DNA of 64,000 nucleotides. Origin: an uncultured Chloroflexota bacterium. GTDB lineage: Bacteria; Chloroflexota; Chloroflexia; Thermomicrobiales; UBA6265. The stretch spans positions 310,001 to 374,000 of the forward strand of contig CALGSZ010000106.1 in the NCBI GenBank assembly GCA_937901745.1, written 5' to 3'. Position numbers and translations under genes: made by a program. This document shows, one piece after another, positions 33,679 to 46,653 of this stretch (positions within the stretch are counted from its first letter, which is position 1; each line of letters begins with the position of its first letter). The notes under the pieces are model-generated. The model was not told where the DNA came from. It did no database searches and saw only the letters and a program-made list of their open reading frames with translations.

Positions 33679-34951
33679 GGCCGTGTGTGGTTCGGTGCGC
33701 CGCCGGAAGCAGGTGGCCAAATTCTCGCGGCTCGGTTGAGAGGATGCACCAGTCGCGTCCCCCGAGGAATCGGCAATACCGGTCGAGCGTTTCGGCGATC
33801 GCCTCCGCGAGCTCGGCGCTCGGCGGGACACCCGGCTCAAGGTAAAGCGCCTTGATCGTCAGCCGCCCTTGCCGGCGATCGAATTGAGGATCGAGGCGTC
33901 CGACGAGCGCCCCACGGTGCAGGATCGGCATCACGTAGTAGCCGTAGCGTCGCTTGGCGGCCGGCGTGTAGCACTCGATCCGATACTCAAAGCCGAAGAG
34001 CGTGCTGGCGCGCTCGCGATACCAGATGAGATTGTCAAAAGGCGAGAGCAGCGTCGTGCGGCGGAGTTCGAGGCTGCCGCCGCGCAACGCCTTGAGCCAC
34101 GGCAGGTACGACGCGTCCACCCACGTCGGCTCGTCAATGCCGGGCACGGCCACCCGGATCGCCTGCCCCTCTCGCTCCAAGGCTTGCAATTCCTTCGCGG
34201 CGATCCGGGAAGGAACATAAGGCCGTCCGCCGGTTCGGAAATAGTCGGCCACCCAGCGCGGCGTGGCAACGCCAAGAGCTGAGAGCGCGCGGGTGACAAA
34301 CGTCCGCCGCTCATCCTCCTCGGTCGAAGCCGGCAGGGTTTCGAGCTCGGGATGGAGACGTTCCATGAGGTCGTAGAAGCGGATAAATCCCTCGCGCCGG
34401 TGAATGCCGAGCAATCCGCAGGTCCAGAGAAAATCGAGCGCCTTGTTCTCCGGCTTTCCTCCCCACCAGCTCCAGGCTTCCGGGCGCGGGCCGGGCGGCC
34501 GCTCGAACGCGCGGGAGCTTAGGGGTCCATCGGCGCGAATCCGCTCAAGAATCGCCGCGTTGAGGTCAGGCAGCGGTCGCCACGCCGCGTGCAGCGGCGA
34601 CGATGCATCTCGGTACTGTTCCATTCGCCGCCGAAAGAGGGGCAGCATGGAGGCTGGGACGATCGCCGCAGCGTGCGCCCAATACTCCGCGACCAGCCGG
34701 CGCGGATGATACAGCTCCCAGACGAGCCTCGGATCGAACGCGCCGATCCGGCTCCAAATGACGGTCTCGTGGGACCGGGCGACGACGCTGATCGAGTCGA
34801 GCTGCACGCAGCCGATCGCCTTGATGAGCGCGAGAAGGTCGTGCGCCCCAGGCGTCTGATCGCGTTCGCCCTGTTCGAGCCGCTGCGCCAGGACGGCAAT
34901 CGCCCGCGCTTCCGAGAGCGGCAGTGGTTCCAACCTCGTTGCGCTGGTCAC
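33671..34951 (-). CDS. YcaQ-type winged-helix DNA crosslink glycosylase
   Basis: A 426-residue protein of the HTH_42/YcaQ-AlkX family, DNA glycosylases that unhook interstrand crosslinks and other bulky lesions. The QLDSISVVARSHETVIWSR stretch holds the QLD-type catalytic motif, and AEYWAHAAAIVP and the winged-helix segments follow in family order. The GTG at 34951 lies behind GGGAGGA; an earlier ATG has no ribosome site. The overlap with rnz means the pair is cotranscribed. Function is by family only. Confidence 0.9.
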   Translation of the reverse strand: MTSATRLEPLPLSEARAIAVLAQRLEQGERDQTPGAHDLLALIKAIGCVQLDSISVVARSHETVIWSRIGAFDPRLVWELYHPRRLVAEYWAHAAAIVPASMLPLFRRRMEQYRDASSPLHAAWRPLPDLNAAILERIRADGPLSSRAFERPPGPRPEAWSWWGGKPENKALDFLWTCGLLGIHRREGFIRFYDLMERLHPELETLPASTEEDERRTFVTRALSALGVATPRWVADYFRTGGRPYVPSRIAAKELQALEREGQAIRVAVPGIDEPTWVDASYLPWLKALRGGSLELRRTTLLSPFDNLIWYRERASTLFGFEYRIECYTPAAKRRYGYYVMPILHRGALVGRLDPQFDRRQGRLTIKALYLEPGVPPSAELAEAIAETLDRYCRFLGGRDWCILSTEPREFGHLLPAAHRTTHGHD

Positions 34952-35063
34952 GGATCCTCCCCCGGCGCACATCGAACGCGGCGCTGCACCGCTGCCGCAG
35001 TGGCGCGGCCGTCCCGCCGCCGGTGACTATACTCCGAACCGGGCTGGACGCCGGGGAGGGATC

Positions 35064-36185
35064 ATGCGGGTTGCGCTCGTTCACGATTATCTCAATCAGT
35101 ATGGCGGCGCGGAGCGCGTGCTGGACGCGCTGCATGAGCGCTTCCCGGAGGCGCCAGTATTCACCTCGATCCTCGACCTCGACGCCCTGCCGCCGCACTA
35201 TCGCACCTGGCAGATCCACACCAGCCGCCTGAATCGGATCCCATGGGCGACGAGGAATCATCGCCTGCTGCTGCCCTTCTACCCAGCAGCATTCCGCGAG
35301 TTCGCGGACGCTCTGTCCCAGTTCGATCTCGTGATCGCTGACTCTAGCGCGTGGTCGCATCAAGCGCCGGTCCGGCCCGATGCGGTCCTGGTCTGCTATT
35401 GCCATAGCCCGGGCCGTTTTCTATACGGCGATCCGCACTACCTCCGGCCGGCCCGTTTGCCCGCTCCGCTGCGGGTAGTGACGCCGCCGCTCTTCGCCTG
35501 GCTCCGTCGTGGCGACCGCCGCGCGGCTGCTCGGGTCGATCGGTACATTGCCAACTCTCAGAACATCGCTCGCCGCATCCGCTCGATCTATGGACGAGAC
35601 GCGACCGTCGTCTATCCGCCGATTGATACCGCCCGCTTCGCGCCGGAGCGTCCTCGTGAGCCCGAAGACTGGTACCTCGTCGTCTCGCGGCTTGTGCCCC
35701 ATAAACGGATCGATCTGGCTGTCGAGGCCTGCACGGCGTTAGGACGGCGGCTCAAGATCATCGGATCGGGCCGCGTGGAAAACGACCTTCGGCAGCGAGC
35801 GGGTCCGACCGTCGAGTTCCTTGGGGTCTTGAGCGATGCCAAGGTCACCGATCACCTACAACGATGCCGGGCGCTGATCCTCCCCGGCGCGGAGGATTTC
35901 GGAATGACCGCGGTCGAGGCGCAGGCTGCCGGTCGCCCAGTCATCGCCTATGGCGCTGGCGGAGCGCTGGAGTCAATCATTCCGGGTGAGACTGGTCTGC
36001 TCTTCGATGCGCCGACCGTCGAGTCGCTGGCGGCAGCGATTCTGGAGTTCGAGCGACGGTGCTGGGAACCCGAGCGCGCCATGGCCAACGCCGCCCGCTT
36101 CAGCAAGGAGCGCTTTTTCGAGGCAATCGACGCGGAGATCGAGATGGCAATCAGCGAGACGCGGCGCCGGCTGGCCGGTGACTAA
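35064..36185 (+). CDS. glycosyltransferase family 4 protein
   Basis: A 373-residue GT-B glycosyltransferase. The N-terminal acceptor domain begins RVALVHDYLNQYGGAERVLDAL, and the C-terminal GT4 nucleotide-sugar domain has VVSRLVPHKRIDLAVEAC, EFLGVLSDAKV and LPGAEDFGMTAVEAQAAGRPVIAY, with the E(x7)E signature. It resembles WbaZ/WcaI-like mannosyl or glucosyl transferases of surface polysaccharide or glycolipid synthesis. GGGGAGGG precedes the ATG. The stop overlaps that of the convergent mannosyltransferase gene (CTAA). Confidence 0.92.
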   Translation: MRVALVHDYLNQYGGAERVLDALHERFPEAPVFTSILDLDALPPHYRTWQIHTSRLNRIPWATRNHRLLLPFYPAAFREFADALSQFDLVIADSSAWSHQAPVRPDAVLVCYCHSPGRFLYGDPHYLRPARLPAPLRVVTPPLFAWLRRGDRRAAARVDRYIANSQNIARRIRSIYGRDATVVYPPIDTARFAPERPREPEDWYLVVSRLVPHKRIDLAVEACTALGRRLKIIGSGRVENDLRQRAGPTVEFLGVLSDAKVTDHLQRCRALILPGAEDFGMTAVEAQAAGRPVIAYGAGGALESIIPGETGLLFDAPTVESLAAAILEFERRCWEPERAMANAARFSKERFFEAIDAEIEMAISETRRRLAGD

Positions 36186-36952
36186 GAGCCGCAGATAATT
36201 CGCCTCCGGGAGAATCGGAGGCGCCAGACCATGATCATGGCTTCCAAAACGATTCGGCGCGACAGTTTCGACTTGCCGGCGACCCGGTCCACGAAGACGA
36301 TCGGCACCTCGACGACGCGGCAGCCGCATTGAAGCGCCCTGTAGGTCGTCTCGATCTGGAAGCAATAGCCGTCGGAGCGGATCTGGTCTGGGTTGATCGC
36401 GATTAGCGCCTCGCGGCGGTACGCCTTGAATCCTCCCGTCAGGTCGGCAATCGGCACACCGAGCACGATCCGGGCGTAGAGCCCGCCTAGCCGGCTGATG
36501 AGTCGTCGGTGGAGCGGCCACCCGCGCGTGCTGCCGCCCGCGACGTAGCGCGAGCCGAGCACGACATCCGCCTGCTGGAGCACCGCCACCAACCGGGGCA
36601 AGGCCGCCGGGTCGTGCGAACCATCCGCGTCCATCTGGGCGATGATCGGGCTGCCGAGAGCAAGCGCCTCCCGGAATCCCGCCCGATACGCCGGCCCAAT
36701 TCCGCTCTTCTTGTCGCGATGCAGCACGCGCACCCGACCGGGGTGCTTACTGGATAGCTCGTCGGCAAGCTCGCCGGTGCCGTCCGGCGAGTTGTCGTCC
36801 ACGACGAGAATGCTGAAGTCTGGCCCAGCCTCCAGCACCCGGCGCACCAGCGGCGCGAGATTGTCACGCTCGTTGTACGTGGGAATGACGACCGTGACGA
36901 GGGGCGGGCCGTCGGCCGGGAGCTCGGGTGATCCGTGAGAAGGAGGAAGCAC
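36182..36952 (-). CDS. polyprenol monophosphomannose synthase (GT2)
   Basis: A 256-residue GT-A glycosyltransferase like Ppm1/DPM1, which makes polyprenyl-phosphate mannose from GDP-mannose for lipoglycan or protein mannosylation. Motifs: VTVVIPTYNERDNL, VVDDNSPDGTG, the metal-binding AQMDADGSHDP and the family block DLTGGFKAYRREAL. It has no C-terminal membrane domain, as in the bacterial catalytic-only form. The GTG start lies 2 nt after the stop of the receiver-only gene on the same strand, so the two are cotranscribed. Confidence 0.93.
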   Translation of the reverse strand: MLPPSHGSPELPADGPPLVTVVIPTYNERDNLAPLVRRVLEAGPDFSILVVDDNSPDGTGELADELSSKHPGRVRVLHRDKKSGIGPAYRAGFREALALGSPIIAQMDADGSHDPAALPRLVAVLQQADVVLGSRYVAGGSTRGWPLHRRLISRLGGLYARIVLGVPIADLTGGFKAYRREALIAINPDQIRSDGYCFQIETTYRALQCGCRVVEVPIVFVDRVAGKSKLSRRIVLEAMIMVWRLRFSRRRIICGS

Positions 36953-36954
36953 CG

Positions 36955-37341
36955 TCAGGTTTCGTCGTCCGTGCGCCGACGTGAGAGATGGAATGAGACC
37001 TGGGCGAGCAGCGCGTCGATATCGAAGGGTTTGGAGAGCGCAGCGTCCGCGTTTGTGAGATCGTCCGACTGCTCCCGGATGTTTCGCGCGGCGGACATGG
37101 CGACGATCGGGATGTTCGCGGTCACGGGGTCACTCTTGAGGCGACGGATGGCCGTTCCCCCGTCCACGCCCGGCAGCCGCACGTCCATCAAGATGAGGTC
37201 CGGGCACCAATCGCGGGCAAGCATCAGCGCCTGCGCACCGTCACGCGCGATTGCAACCGTGTATCCCTCGCCGAGGAGGACAGCCTCGATGAGATCCGCC
37301 ACGGCTGGCTCGTCGTCAACGATCAGAATCCTCGGCGGCAC
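36955..37341 (-). CDS. single-domain response regulator receiver protein
   Basis: A 128-residue receiver domain with nothing attached: acidic pocket VDDEPA, phospho-acceptor Asp53 in LILMDVRLPGVDGG, Ser83 in VAMSAA and Lys104 in LSKPFD. Like CheY, Spo0F or DivK it must act through protein contacts. The partner kinase is unknown; the orphan KdpD-like kinase at 17907 is one candidate but 17 kb away. Start GTG at 37341. It lies directly upstream of the mannosyltransferase gene. Confidence 0.93.
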   Translation of the reverse strand: MPPRILIVDDEPAVADLIEAVLLGEGYTVAIARDGAQALMLARDWCPDLILMDVRLPGVDGGTAIRRLKSDPVTANIPIVAMSAARNIREQSDDLTNADAALSKPFDIDALLAQVSFHLSRRRTDDET

Positions 37342-37491
37342 CGCACCCTCCCAGGATTGGGTGTCAACAAACGTTGGACCTGCGCCTGCCTTCTGAGTTG
37401 GCCATTGTACGCTAAGCGCACGCCCGTCCGCCGGTCATGCCGGCTGTGCACGATGCATACCAGGGAGTTGGACGGATTGATGTAGCGCGGC

Positions 37492-38832
37492 TCAGGCGTT
37501 CGTTTCGACGATCTTCGCGCCCAACGCGCGCATCTTGTCGATCATGCCTTCGTAGCCGCGATCGATGTGGTGAACGTCCGAAAGCACGGTCAGCCCATCC
37601 GCGATCAAGCCAGCGAGGACGAGCCCGGCTCCAGCACGGATGTCGAGCGCCTTGACGTGCGTCCCGTGGAGCGGCGTTGGTCCGAAGATCTCGGCCATCG
37701 TGCCGTACTTGTTGGGCGCGTACTTCTCGACGCGAATATTCGCGCCCATCGCCACGAGCTGGTCCGTGTAGCGCAGCCGGTCCTCGAAGACGCGCTCGCG
37801 AATGGTCGAGCGGCCACGTGCCTGGGTCATCAATACGGCGAAGGCGGCTTGACAGTCTGTCGGGAAGCCAGGGAAGGGAAGCGTTTGGATCTCGACGGCG
37901 CGCAGCTCCCCCCGCGCACGCACTAGGAGCGACTCACCGCGAGACCAAAGCTCGGCGCCAGCTTCTTCCAGCTTCGCGCGCACCGGCAGAAGATCTGCCT
38001 CGCGCACCCGGTGCAACGTCACCTCGCCGTGCGTCAGCGCCGCGGCAATGGCGTAGGTGCCGGCCTCGAGCCGGTCAGGCAGGATCGACTCAGAGACGCC
38101 GCGCAGCCGATCGACACCCTCAATCACGATGGTCGGTGAGCCGAGCCCCGAGATGCGCGCTCCCATTCTGTTGAGCATGTTGCCGAGAGCGACGATCTCC
38201 GGTTCGCAGGAGGCGTTGACGATAGTAGTTCGGCCGTCGGCCAATACGGCCGCCATGAGCAGGTTTTCCGTGCCGGTGTGGCTCGGATAATCCATGTAGA
38301 TATGGGCGCCGCGCAGGCCGTTGGCGCGAGCGACGATGAGCTGGTCGTTCGCGTCCACCTCCGCGCCCATCTGGCGGAAGCCACGCACGTCGACATCCAC
38401 CGGCCGCGCCCCGAGCTGGCAGCCACCGGGCGTGGAAGACGTCACCTCACCAACGCGCGCGAGCAGTGGTCCGGCGACGAGGAAGGACGCGCGCATCTTG
38501 CCGACGAGCTCCGACGGCGCGGTCGTGCTCTGAATCTCATCTGCCTTGACCCAAATGCGGCGGTTGGCACGGTCGAACTCGACCTTGACCCCGAGAGCCC
38601 GGAGGAGGGCGATCATTGTCCGAATGTCGGAAAGATCCGGCACGTTGGAGAGCGTGCACTCCTCTTTGGTGAGGAGCGTCGCTGCCAGCAACGGCAGCGC
38701 GGCGTTCTTCGCCCCGCTGATCGTCACCTCGCCTCGCAGCGGGACGCCGCCTTCGATCAACCAGCGGCGCCCTGCCAAACTCTGTGTCGAGGGTCGGGGC
38801 GACTCAGTTTCAAGTCGGGGTGCCGTGACCAT
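37492..38832 (-). CDS. murA: UDP-N-acetylglucosamine 1-carboxyvinyltransferase
   Basis: A 446-residue enolpyruvyl transferase that starts peptidoglycan synthesis by adding phosphoenolpyruvate to UDP-GlcNAc. ISGAKNAALPLLAA at residue 38 holds the substrate-binding Lys-Asn, and the catalytic cysteine is Cys138 in TPGGCQLGARPVD, the site of fosfomycin attack in the family. The first 23 residues are a non-conserved extension. AGGAG precedes the ATG. It follows atpC by 81 nt on the same strand, an arrangement also known from other bacteria, and may be read through from the ATP synthase operon. Confidence 0.97.
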   Translation of the reverse strand: MVTAPRLETESPRPSTQSLAGRRWLIEGGVPLRGEVTISGAKNAALPLLAATLLTKEECTLSNVPDLSDIRTMIALLRALGVKVEFDRANRRIWVKADEIQSTTAPSELVGKMRASFLVAGPLLARVGEVTSSTPGGCQLGARPVDVDVRGFRQMGAEVDANDQLIVARANGLRGAHIYMDYPSHTGTENLLMAAVLADGRTTIVNASCEPEIVALGNMLNRMGARISGLGSPTIVIEGVDRLRGVSESILPDRLEAGTYAIAAALTHGEVTLHRVREADLLPVRAKLEEAGAELWSRGESLLVRARGELRAVEIQTLPFPGFPTDCQAAFAVLMTQARGRSTIRERVFEDRLRYTDQLVAMGANIRVEKYAPNKYGTMAEIFGPTPLHGTHVKALDIRAGAGLVLAGLIADGLTVLSDVHHIDRGYEGMIDKMRALGAKIVETNA

Positions 38833-38913
38833 TCCTGGCTCCTCTCGGCAGTGCGGGGGAACAGGTCGCTCGCGCGCGGAGCACGGTAATGTGAGAGTCC
38901 GCGTACGGACGGA

Positions 38914-39372
38914 CTATACCGCGCTTCCCGGTCCCTCGCCCACTCCTGGCGTGCGCTGCCGCCCGGTTTGGCGACGCTGCCCGACGCGAAGGCGAATGGC
39001 TGCCCGCCGCAAGGCGGCTTCCGCCTCCGCCAATTCCATCGCGGATTGTCGGCGCGCCATGGACTCTTCCGCCCGGCGACGTGCCGCTTCCGCTCGAGCC
39101 AGGTCGATCTCTTCCGCGCGCTCCGCCGTGTCGGCAAGGACGATCACGCGATCGGGCGTAACCTCCATGAAGCCGCCAAACACGACGAGGGATTCCTCGC
39201 GCCCGCCCTTCTTCACCCGCAGCTCACCTGCCGAGAGAGTCGTGATCAGCGGCGCGTGACGCGGCAGAATCCCGAGCGAGCCTTCCGCCCCCGGCGCTAC
39301 GACCATATCCACGTCGTCTTCAGTGTAAACGACGCGCTCGCCGGTGATGATCTCGACGCGCAGCTTGGCCAT
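38914..39372 (-). CDS. atpC: ATP synthase F1 epsilon subunit
   Basis: A 152-residue epsilon subunit. The N-terminal beta sandwich contains [37 protein letters not shown], the family hallmark, and the C-terminal helical hairpin (about 88-135) is Ala/Glu/Arg-rich. It links gamma to the c-ring in the central stalk and may inhibit ATP hydrolysis. It is the last gene of the ATP synthase operon, 72 nt after atpD. Confidence 0.97.
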   Translation of the reverse strand: MAKLRVEIITGERVVYTEDDVDMVVAPGAEGSLGILPRHAPLITTLSAGELRVKKGGREESLVVFGGFMEVTPDRVIVLADTAERAEEIDLARAEAARRRAEESMARRQSAMELAEAEAALRRAAIRLRVGQRRQTGRQRTPGVGEGPGSAV

Positions 39373-39444
39373 CCGCCTCGCTCCTCATCAGAAACGCAGG
39401 CCGCCCGGCTCACGTTACGGTGGCGCGGACGGCCTGCTCGGTGC

Positions 39445-41758
<2,314 letters not shown>

Positions 41759-41828
41759 CCTCGTTTCCTCGGTTGGAGCGAGGGCCTACCCTAAGAGCCG
41801 CGACCCCGCTCCCCGCATGCTCCGAACG

Positions 41829-43373
<1,545 letters not shown>

Positions 43374-43489
43374 CTGTCAAACCCTCTCACGGTCGGCGGC
43401 GTCGCTGCCGCCATCGTTTCTCGGTCAGGCAGGTGCTGACCGCGCATGTACTCCGTACCATTATGCCCGTTCTTGCCACCGCGCCGAAC

Positions 43490-44020
43490 CTACGCCGCGA
43501 CGAGGCGAGCGCGCAGGCGCCGCAGCTGATTGACGACGCTCCCATCAATGAGCTGGTCGCCGACCCGCGCCACGATGCCGCCGATGATCGACGGATCGAC
43601 GTGGAACCGCGGTTGCACCGTCTTACCGATGAGCTGGGTCAGGCGCTGCTGGACCATTTGCTGCTCTTGCGGGCCGAGTGGCTCGGCAGTGACCACATCG
43701 GCCACCGCGATGCCGCGCTCTTCCAAGACCATCTGCGCGTAGAGCTGCGCGATTTCCGGCGCGATCTCCATTCGGCCACGCTCGACGAGCAGGTGGGCGA
43801 GATTGCGCGCCTCCTGCTGGCCGCTTTCCAGCGCCCGGTCCACGGTCCGCAGTTTTTCCGCCTTCGGGACGTTCGGATTTCGGAAATACTCAGCGACAAT
43901 GGGTTCGCTCATGAGATCGCTGAGAACCGCGAGGTCATCGAGCCAACGATCGAGCGTACCCTGTTCCTTTGCCAGGCTGAATACCGCTTGCGCGTACCGC
44001 TTCGCCGCGCTACTCGCCAT
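43490..44020 (-). CDS. atpH: ATP synthase F1 delta subunit
   Basis: A 176-residue peripheral-stalk subunit (OSCP type). AAKRYAQAVFSLAKEQG starts the N-terminal helical bundle, and the C-terminal VQPRFHVDPSIIGGIVARVGDQLIDGSV is the family signature. The ATG at 44020 follows GGAGG; starts upstream would lie within atpF. Confidence 0.96.
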   Translation of the reverse strand: MASSAAKRYAQAVFSLAKEQGTLDRWLDDLAVLSDLMSEPIVAEYFRNPNVPKAEKLRTVDRALESGQQEARNLAHLLVERGRMEIAPEIAQLYAQMVLEERGIAVADVVTAEPLGPQEQQMVQQRLTQLIGKTVQPRFHVDPSIIGGIVARVGDQLIDGSVVNQLRRLRARLVAA

Positions 44021-44081
44021 CTCATCCTCCAGTCGTCCAGCCGAATGCCGACGCGGCCGGACGCCTGTTCTCCACCGCTGC

Positions 44082-44609
44082 CTACGCGACCGGCGCCGGC
44101 CCGTCCGTCCGGCCGGTGCCACCAGCCGCCGCCTCGGCGAGGGTCTCCTCGATCAGGCGGGTCTGGGTGGCAGGATCGAGCTCCTTCCGAATGATCCGCG
44201 ACGCGGCGAGCACGGCCAGCTCCGCCACCTCTTGCCGCAGCTGGAGCCGAGCCTGCTCCGACTCCTGCTGCAGGGTCTCGCGGGCGCGGGCCAGATACTC
44301 CTCGGCCTGGCGGTTCGCCTGCTCCTGAGCCCGAGCGACCAGCGCATCACCCTGCTCGCGCGCCTGGGTCAGGATCTGCTGAGCCTCGCGCCGCGCCTCG
44401 GCCAGGATCTCCTCGTTGCGCGCCGCCGTGGCCTTGAGCTCGGCCTGCATCCGCTCCGCGGCCTCCATGCTCTCCCGGATGCGCTCCTGCCGTTGATCGA
44501 GGACCCGCGTGATCGGTCCGAGCGCCCAGCGCCAGAAGAGGATGATGAAGACCAAGAACGCGACGAGCTGGACGATCAGCTTCCAGCCGTCAATGCCTAA
44601 CGCATCCAT
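44082..44609 (-). CDS. atpF: ATP synthase F0 b subunit
   Basis: A 175-residue stator subunit: one N-terminal membrane helix (about residues 9-27, LIVQLVAFLVFIILFWRW) and then a long Ala/Glu/Arg/Gln coiled coil (about 35-145). It connects the membrane part to delta on the F1 head. A single b gene is present, so the b2 homodimer form is expected. Confidence 0.97.
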   Translation of the reverse strand: MDALGIDGWKLIVQLVAFLVFIILFWRWALGPITRVLDQRQERIRESMEAAERMQAELKATAARNEEILAEARREAQQILTQAREQGDALVARAQEQANRQAEEYLARARETLQQESEQARLQLRQEVAELAVLAASRIIRKELDPATQTRLIEETLAEAAAGGTGRTDGPAPVA

Positions 44610-44710
44610 CCGCCTCGCATCCTTTTCCGCCTCGCGCGCATCGCACGCGTCCGAGAGGCGCTGGCGCGGCCCGCCTCGATGACCGTCTCACCGGCCGCAC
44701 CAGCACCCGA

Positions 44711-44953
44711 TTAGACGAACGCGATGATGATCGCGATGACGAACGCGTAGATGGCGACCGCCTCGGCAAGCGCCGCACCGATGATCATCGTGGTGCGGAT
44801 ATCGCCTGCCGCCTCCGGGTTCCGGCCAAGCGCATCCATCGCGCCGCGGACTGCCAATCCAATGCCCAAGGCCGGACCGAGCGCGCCGAGACCCATGGCA
44901 AGCGCCGCACCCATGTACCGTACGGCTTCCGGATCGGTAATCCCGTCAAACAC
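44711..44953 (-). CDS. atpE: ATP synthase F0 c subunit
   Basis: An 80-residue two-helix proteolipid that makes the rotor ring. The Gly/Ala-rich first helix and the RNPEA polar loop are present, and the ion-binding carboxylate is Glu64 in AALAEAVAIYAFV. The residues that mark sodium-binding rings (a Gln in helix 1 and a Ser after the Glu) are absent, so proton coupling is likely. The GTG at 44953 follows AAGGAGGG. Confidence 0.97.
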   Translation of the reverse strand: MFDGITDPEAVRYMGAALAMGLGALGPALGIGLAVRGAMDALGRNPEAAGDIRTTMIIGAALAEAVAIYAFVIAIIIAFV

Positions 44954-45090
44954 TGACGTTCCCTCCTTCGCGCCCGGGCTCTCGTCGATGCACGGGCACC
45001 TCACTCAACGTACGAGAACGGCACCCGCCGCCCCCTCCCAAAGCACCTCTGGCGCTGGCCAATCCAGCGCCGCAGCGCGAACGCCGCCGC

Positions 45091-46086
45091 TTAGTCTGCC
45101 GGAGCAGAGGCAGCGCCATGACCAACTTCAGCGCCCGCTCCGTGTTCTTCATGATGCTCGTGATGCTCGTCGTGGTCGTGCGATGTCGCCAACGTGATGT
45201 AAATCAGCGTTAGCAGCGCGAAGACCAGCGCCTGGATGGCACCGAACATCAGCTCGAGCACGATGAAGACCACCGGGAACAGGAACGGGACGACCGCGAT
45301 GCGGATCGCCGCCGCCATCGCGTACATCACCCCCAGGAGCACCTCACCCGCGAAGACGTTGCCGAAGAGACGGGCGGAGAGTGAGATGACCCGGGAAATT
45401 TCAGAGATGACTTCGATGGGGAATAGGAATGGGGGATTGGCCATGTGCTTGATGCGGCCGCCGACGCCCATGGCGCGGACGCCGAGCACCTGCACCGACA
45501 CGAACGTGACCAGCGCCATCGCGAGCGTCATGTTGATGTCAGCCGTCGGCGCCCGCAGGAACGGAACCAGCACGCGGTGCGACTCTTCCTCGTGCTCTTC
45601 TTCCTGGTTCGCGCCCTGGCTCGCGAGGGCCGCCGCCTCGCCAACTGCCGCCAGCGTTCGACCATCGCCGACGAGCGCCTCTTCGTTCTCCGGAGTCGCG
45701 CTGTGGTCCGTCTCCTCAACGACGGCTCCGTTGTGCTCGGCGACCTCGGCCTCCTCCTCATGGTAGTAACCGATGGTGCCGACGCCGGGCAGCAGTCCCG
45801 AGTAATTGGCAAACAGAATAAAGATGAAGATGCCGCCGATCAGCGGGAAGATGCGCCGGCCCGCTTGCCGGCCCGCGGTGCCCTCCACCAAACCGAGGAG
45901 GAACTCGACGATCATCTCGAACACGCTCTGAAGGCGTCCCGGGACGACTTGTGCGCGCCGCGCGATGAGCGAGCCGACCAGGAGGAGCAATCCCATCACC
46001 ACGAACATCGTCAGCATGGAATTGGTGACCGGGATCGGCCCGACGTGGAACAACGTCTCCGCTGCGATCTCGACGTGGACTTCCAT
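45091..46086 (-). CDS. atpB: ATP synthase F0 a subunit with acidic insertion and His-rich tail
   Basis: A 331-residue a subunit that forms the proton half-channels. The core motifs are intact: FANYSGLLPG (residues 92-101), RAPTADINMTLAMAL (178-192) and the essential Arg239 in SLSARLFGNVFAGE. Between the first two lies an extra stretch of about 65 residues (108-172) rich in Glu, His and Asp, and the C-terminus ends in a DHDEHHEHHEEH-type tail (303-323). Both are absent from textbook a subunits, which are some 70-90 residues shorter. Confidence 0.96.
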   Translation of the reverse strand: MEVHVEIAAETLFHVGPIPVTNSMLTMFVVMGLLLLVGSLIARRAQVVPGRLQSVFEMIVEFLLGLVEGTAGRQAGRRIFPLIGGIFIFILFANYSGLLPGVGTIGYYHEEEAEVAEHNGAVVEETDHSATPENEEALVGDGRTLAAVGEAAALASQGANQEEEHEEESHRVLVPFLRAPTADINMTLAMALVTFVSVQVLGVRAMGVGGRIKHMANPPFLFPIEVISEISRVISLSARLFGNVFAGEVLLGVMYAMAAAIRIAVVPFLFPVVFIVLELMFGAIQALVFALLTLIYITLATSHDHDEHHEHHEEHGAGAEVGHGAASAPAD

Positions 46087-46108
46087 GCTTCGTCGTTTTC
46101 CCTCCTGC

Positions 46109-46441
46109 TCAGCGCCGGGAATCTTCCCCCGGAGGAGACTCCTGCCCCGATCCTCGGGATTTTCCGCGCAGCGCCAGGCGCTCGACCTGTCGCGTCACCG
46201 GCCCCGCCGAGCGATCGCGCCTTCCGACCTGCGCGAGCTCGAACAGCTGGTAGCCAGCGACTACGAGGGCAAGCGCGACGCCAATGAGCGTGAAGATCGG
46301 TGTGGTGTCGAACTCGCGATCCAGCAGGACGCCACCGCCGATACAGAGAACAATGCTCACCACAATAGAGCAGCCGAGGCCTGCTGCCGCACCGGCTGCT
46401 CCAAGTCGCGCTCGTTCCTCTGGAGTGGGTAGGTGTTCCAA
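46109..46441 (-). CDS. AtpZ/AtpI-like membrane protein
   Basis: A 110-residue protein with two membrane helices (about 18-40 and 48-69) and a basic C-terminal tail, in the position just before atpB where AtpZ/AtpI proteins sit. Members help assemble the c-ring or act as ion channels (Mg or Ca) beside the ATP synthase. The TTG start at 46441 follows GGGGGG and lies about 27 nt after the predicted transcription start. Confidence 0.85.
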   Translation of the reverse strand: MEHLPTPEERARLGAAGAAAGLGCSIVVSIVLCIGGGVLLDREFDTTPIFTLIGVALALVVAGYQLFELAQVGRRDRSAGPVTRQVERLALRGKSRGSGQESPPGEDSRR

Positions 46442-46474
46442 ACACCACCCCCCGGACCTTCGTCCCGCTTGCGA

Positions 46475-46503
46475 ACTTTATCACAATGTTTCTGACGCGC
46501 CAA
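46475..46503 (-). promoter_or_regulatory. promoter of the ATP synthase operon
   Basis: On the minus strand TTGGCG (46503-46498) and TAAAGT (46480-46475) are exactly 17 bp apart. Transcription would start about 27 nt before the TTG of the first gene of the operon, making this the likely promoter for all nine atp genes. Confidence 0.7.
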
Positions 46504-46653
46504 CGCGATAGGGCACCAGCACGCAGTTTCGGGCTTTCGCCGCTGAGTACGCAACCCCTTTTTCTCGTGGCAGATCCGCCTGCTTCCGGGCGTCCGTATA
46601 CTTCCGCTCGCGGTGCGCCTCCACTGCCTGACCAGACGCTAAGGAATCTGCCG

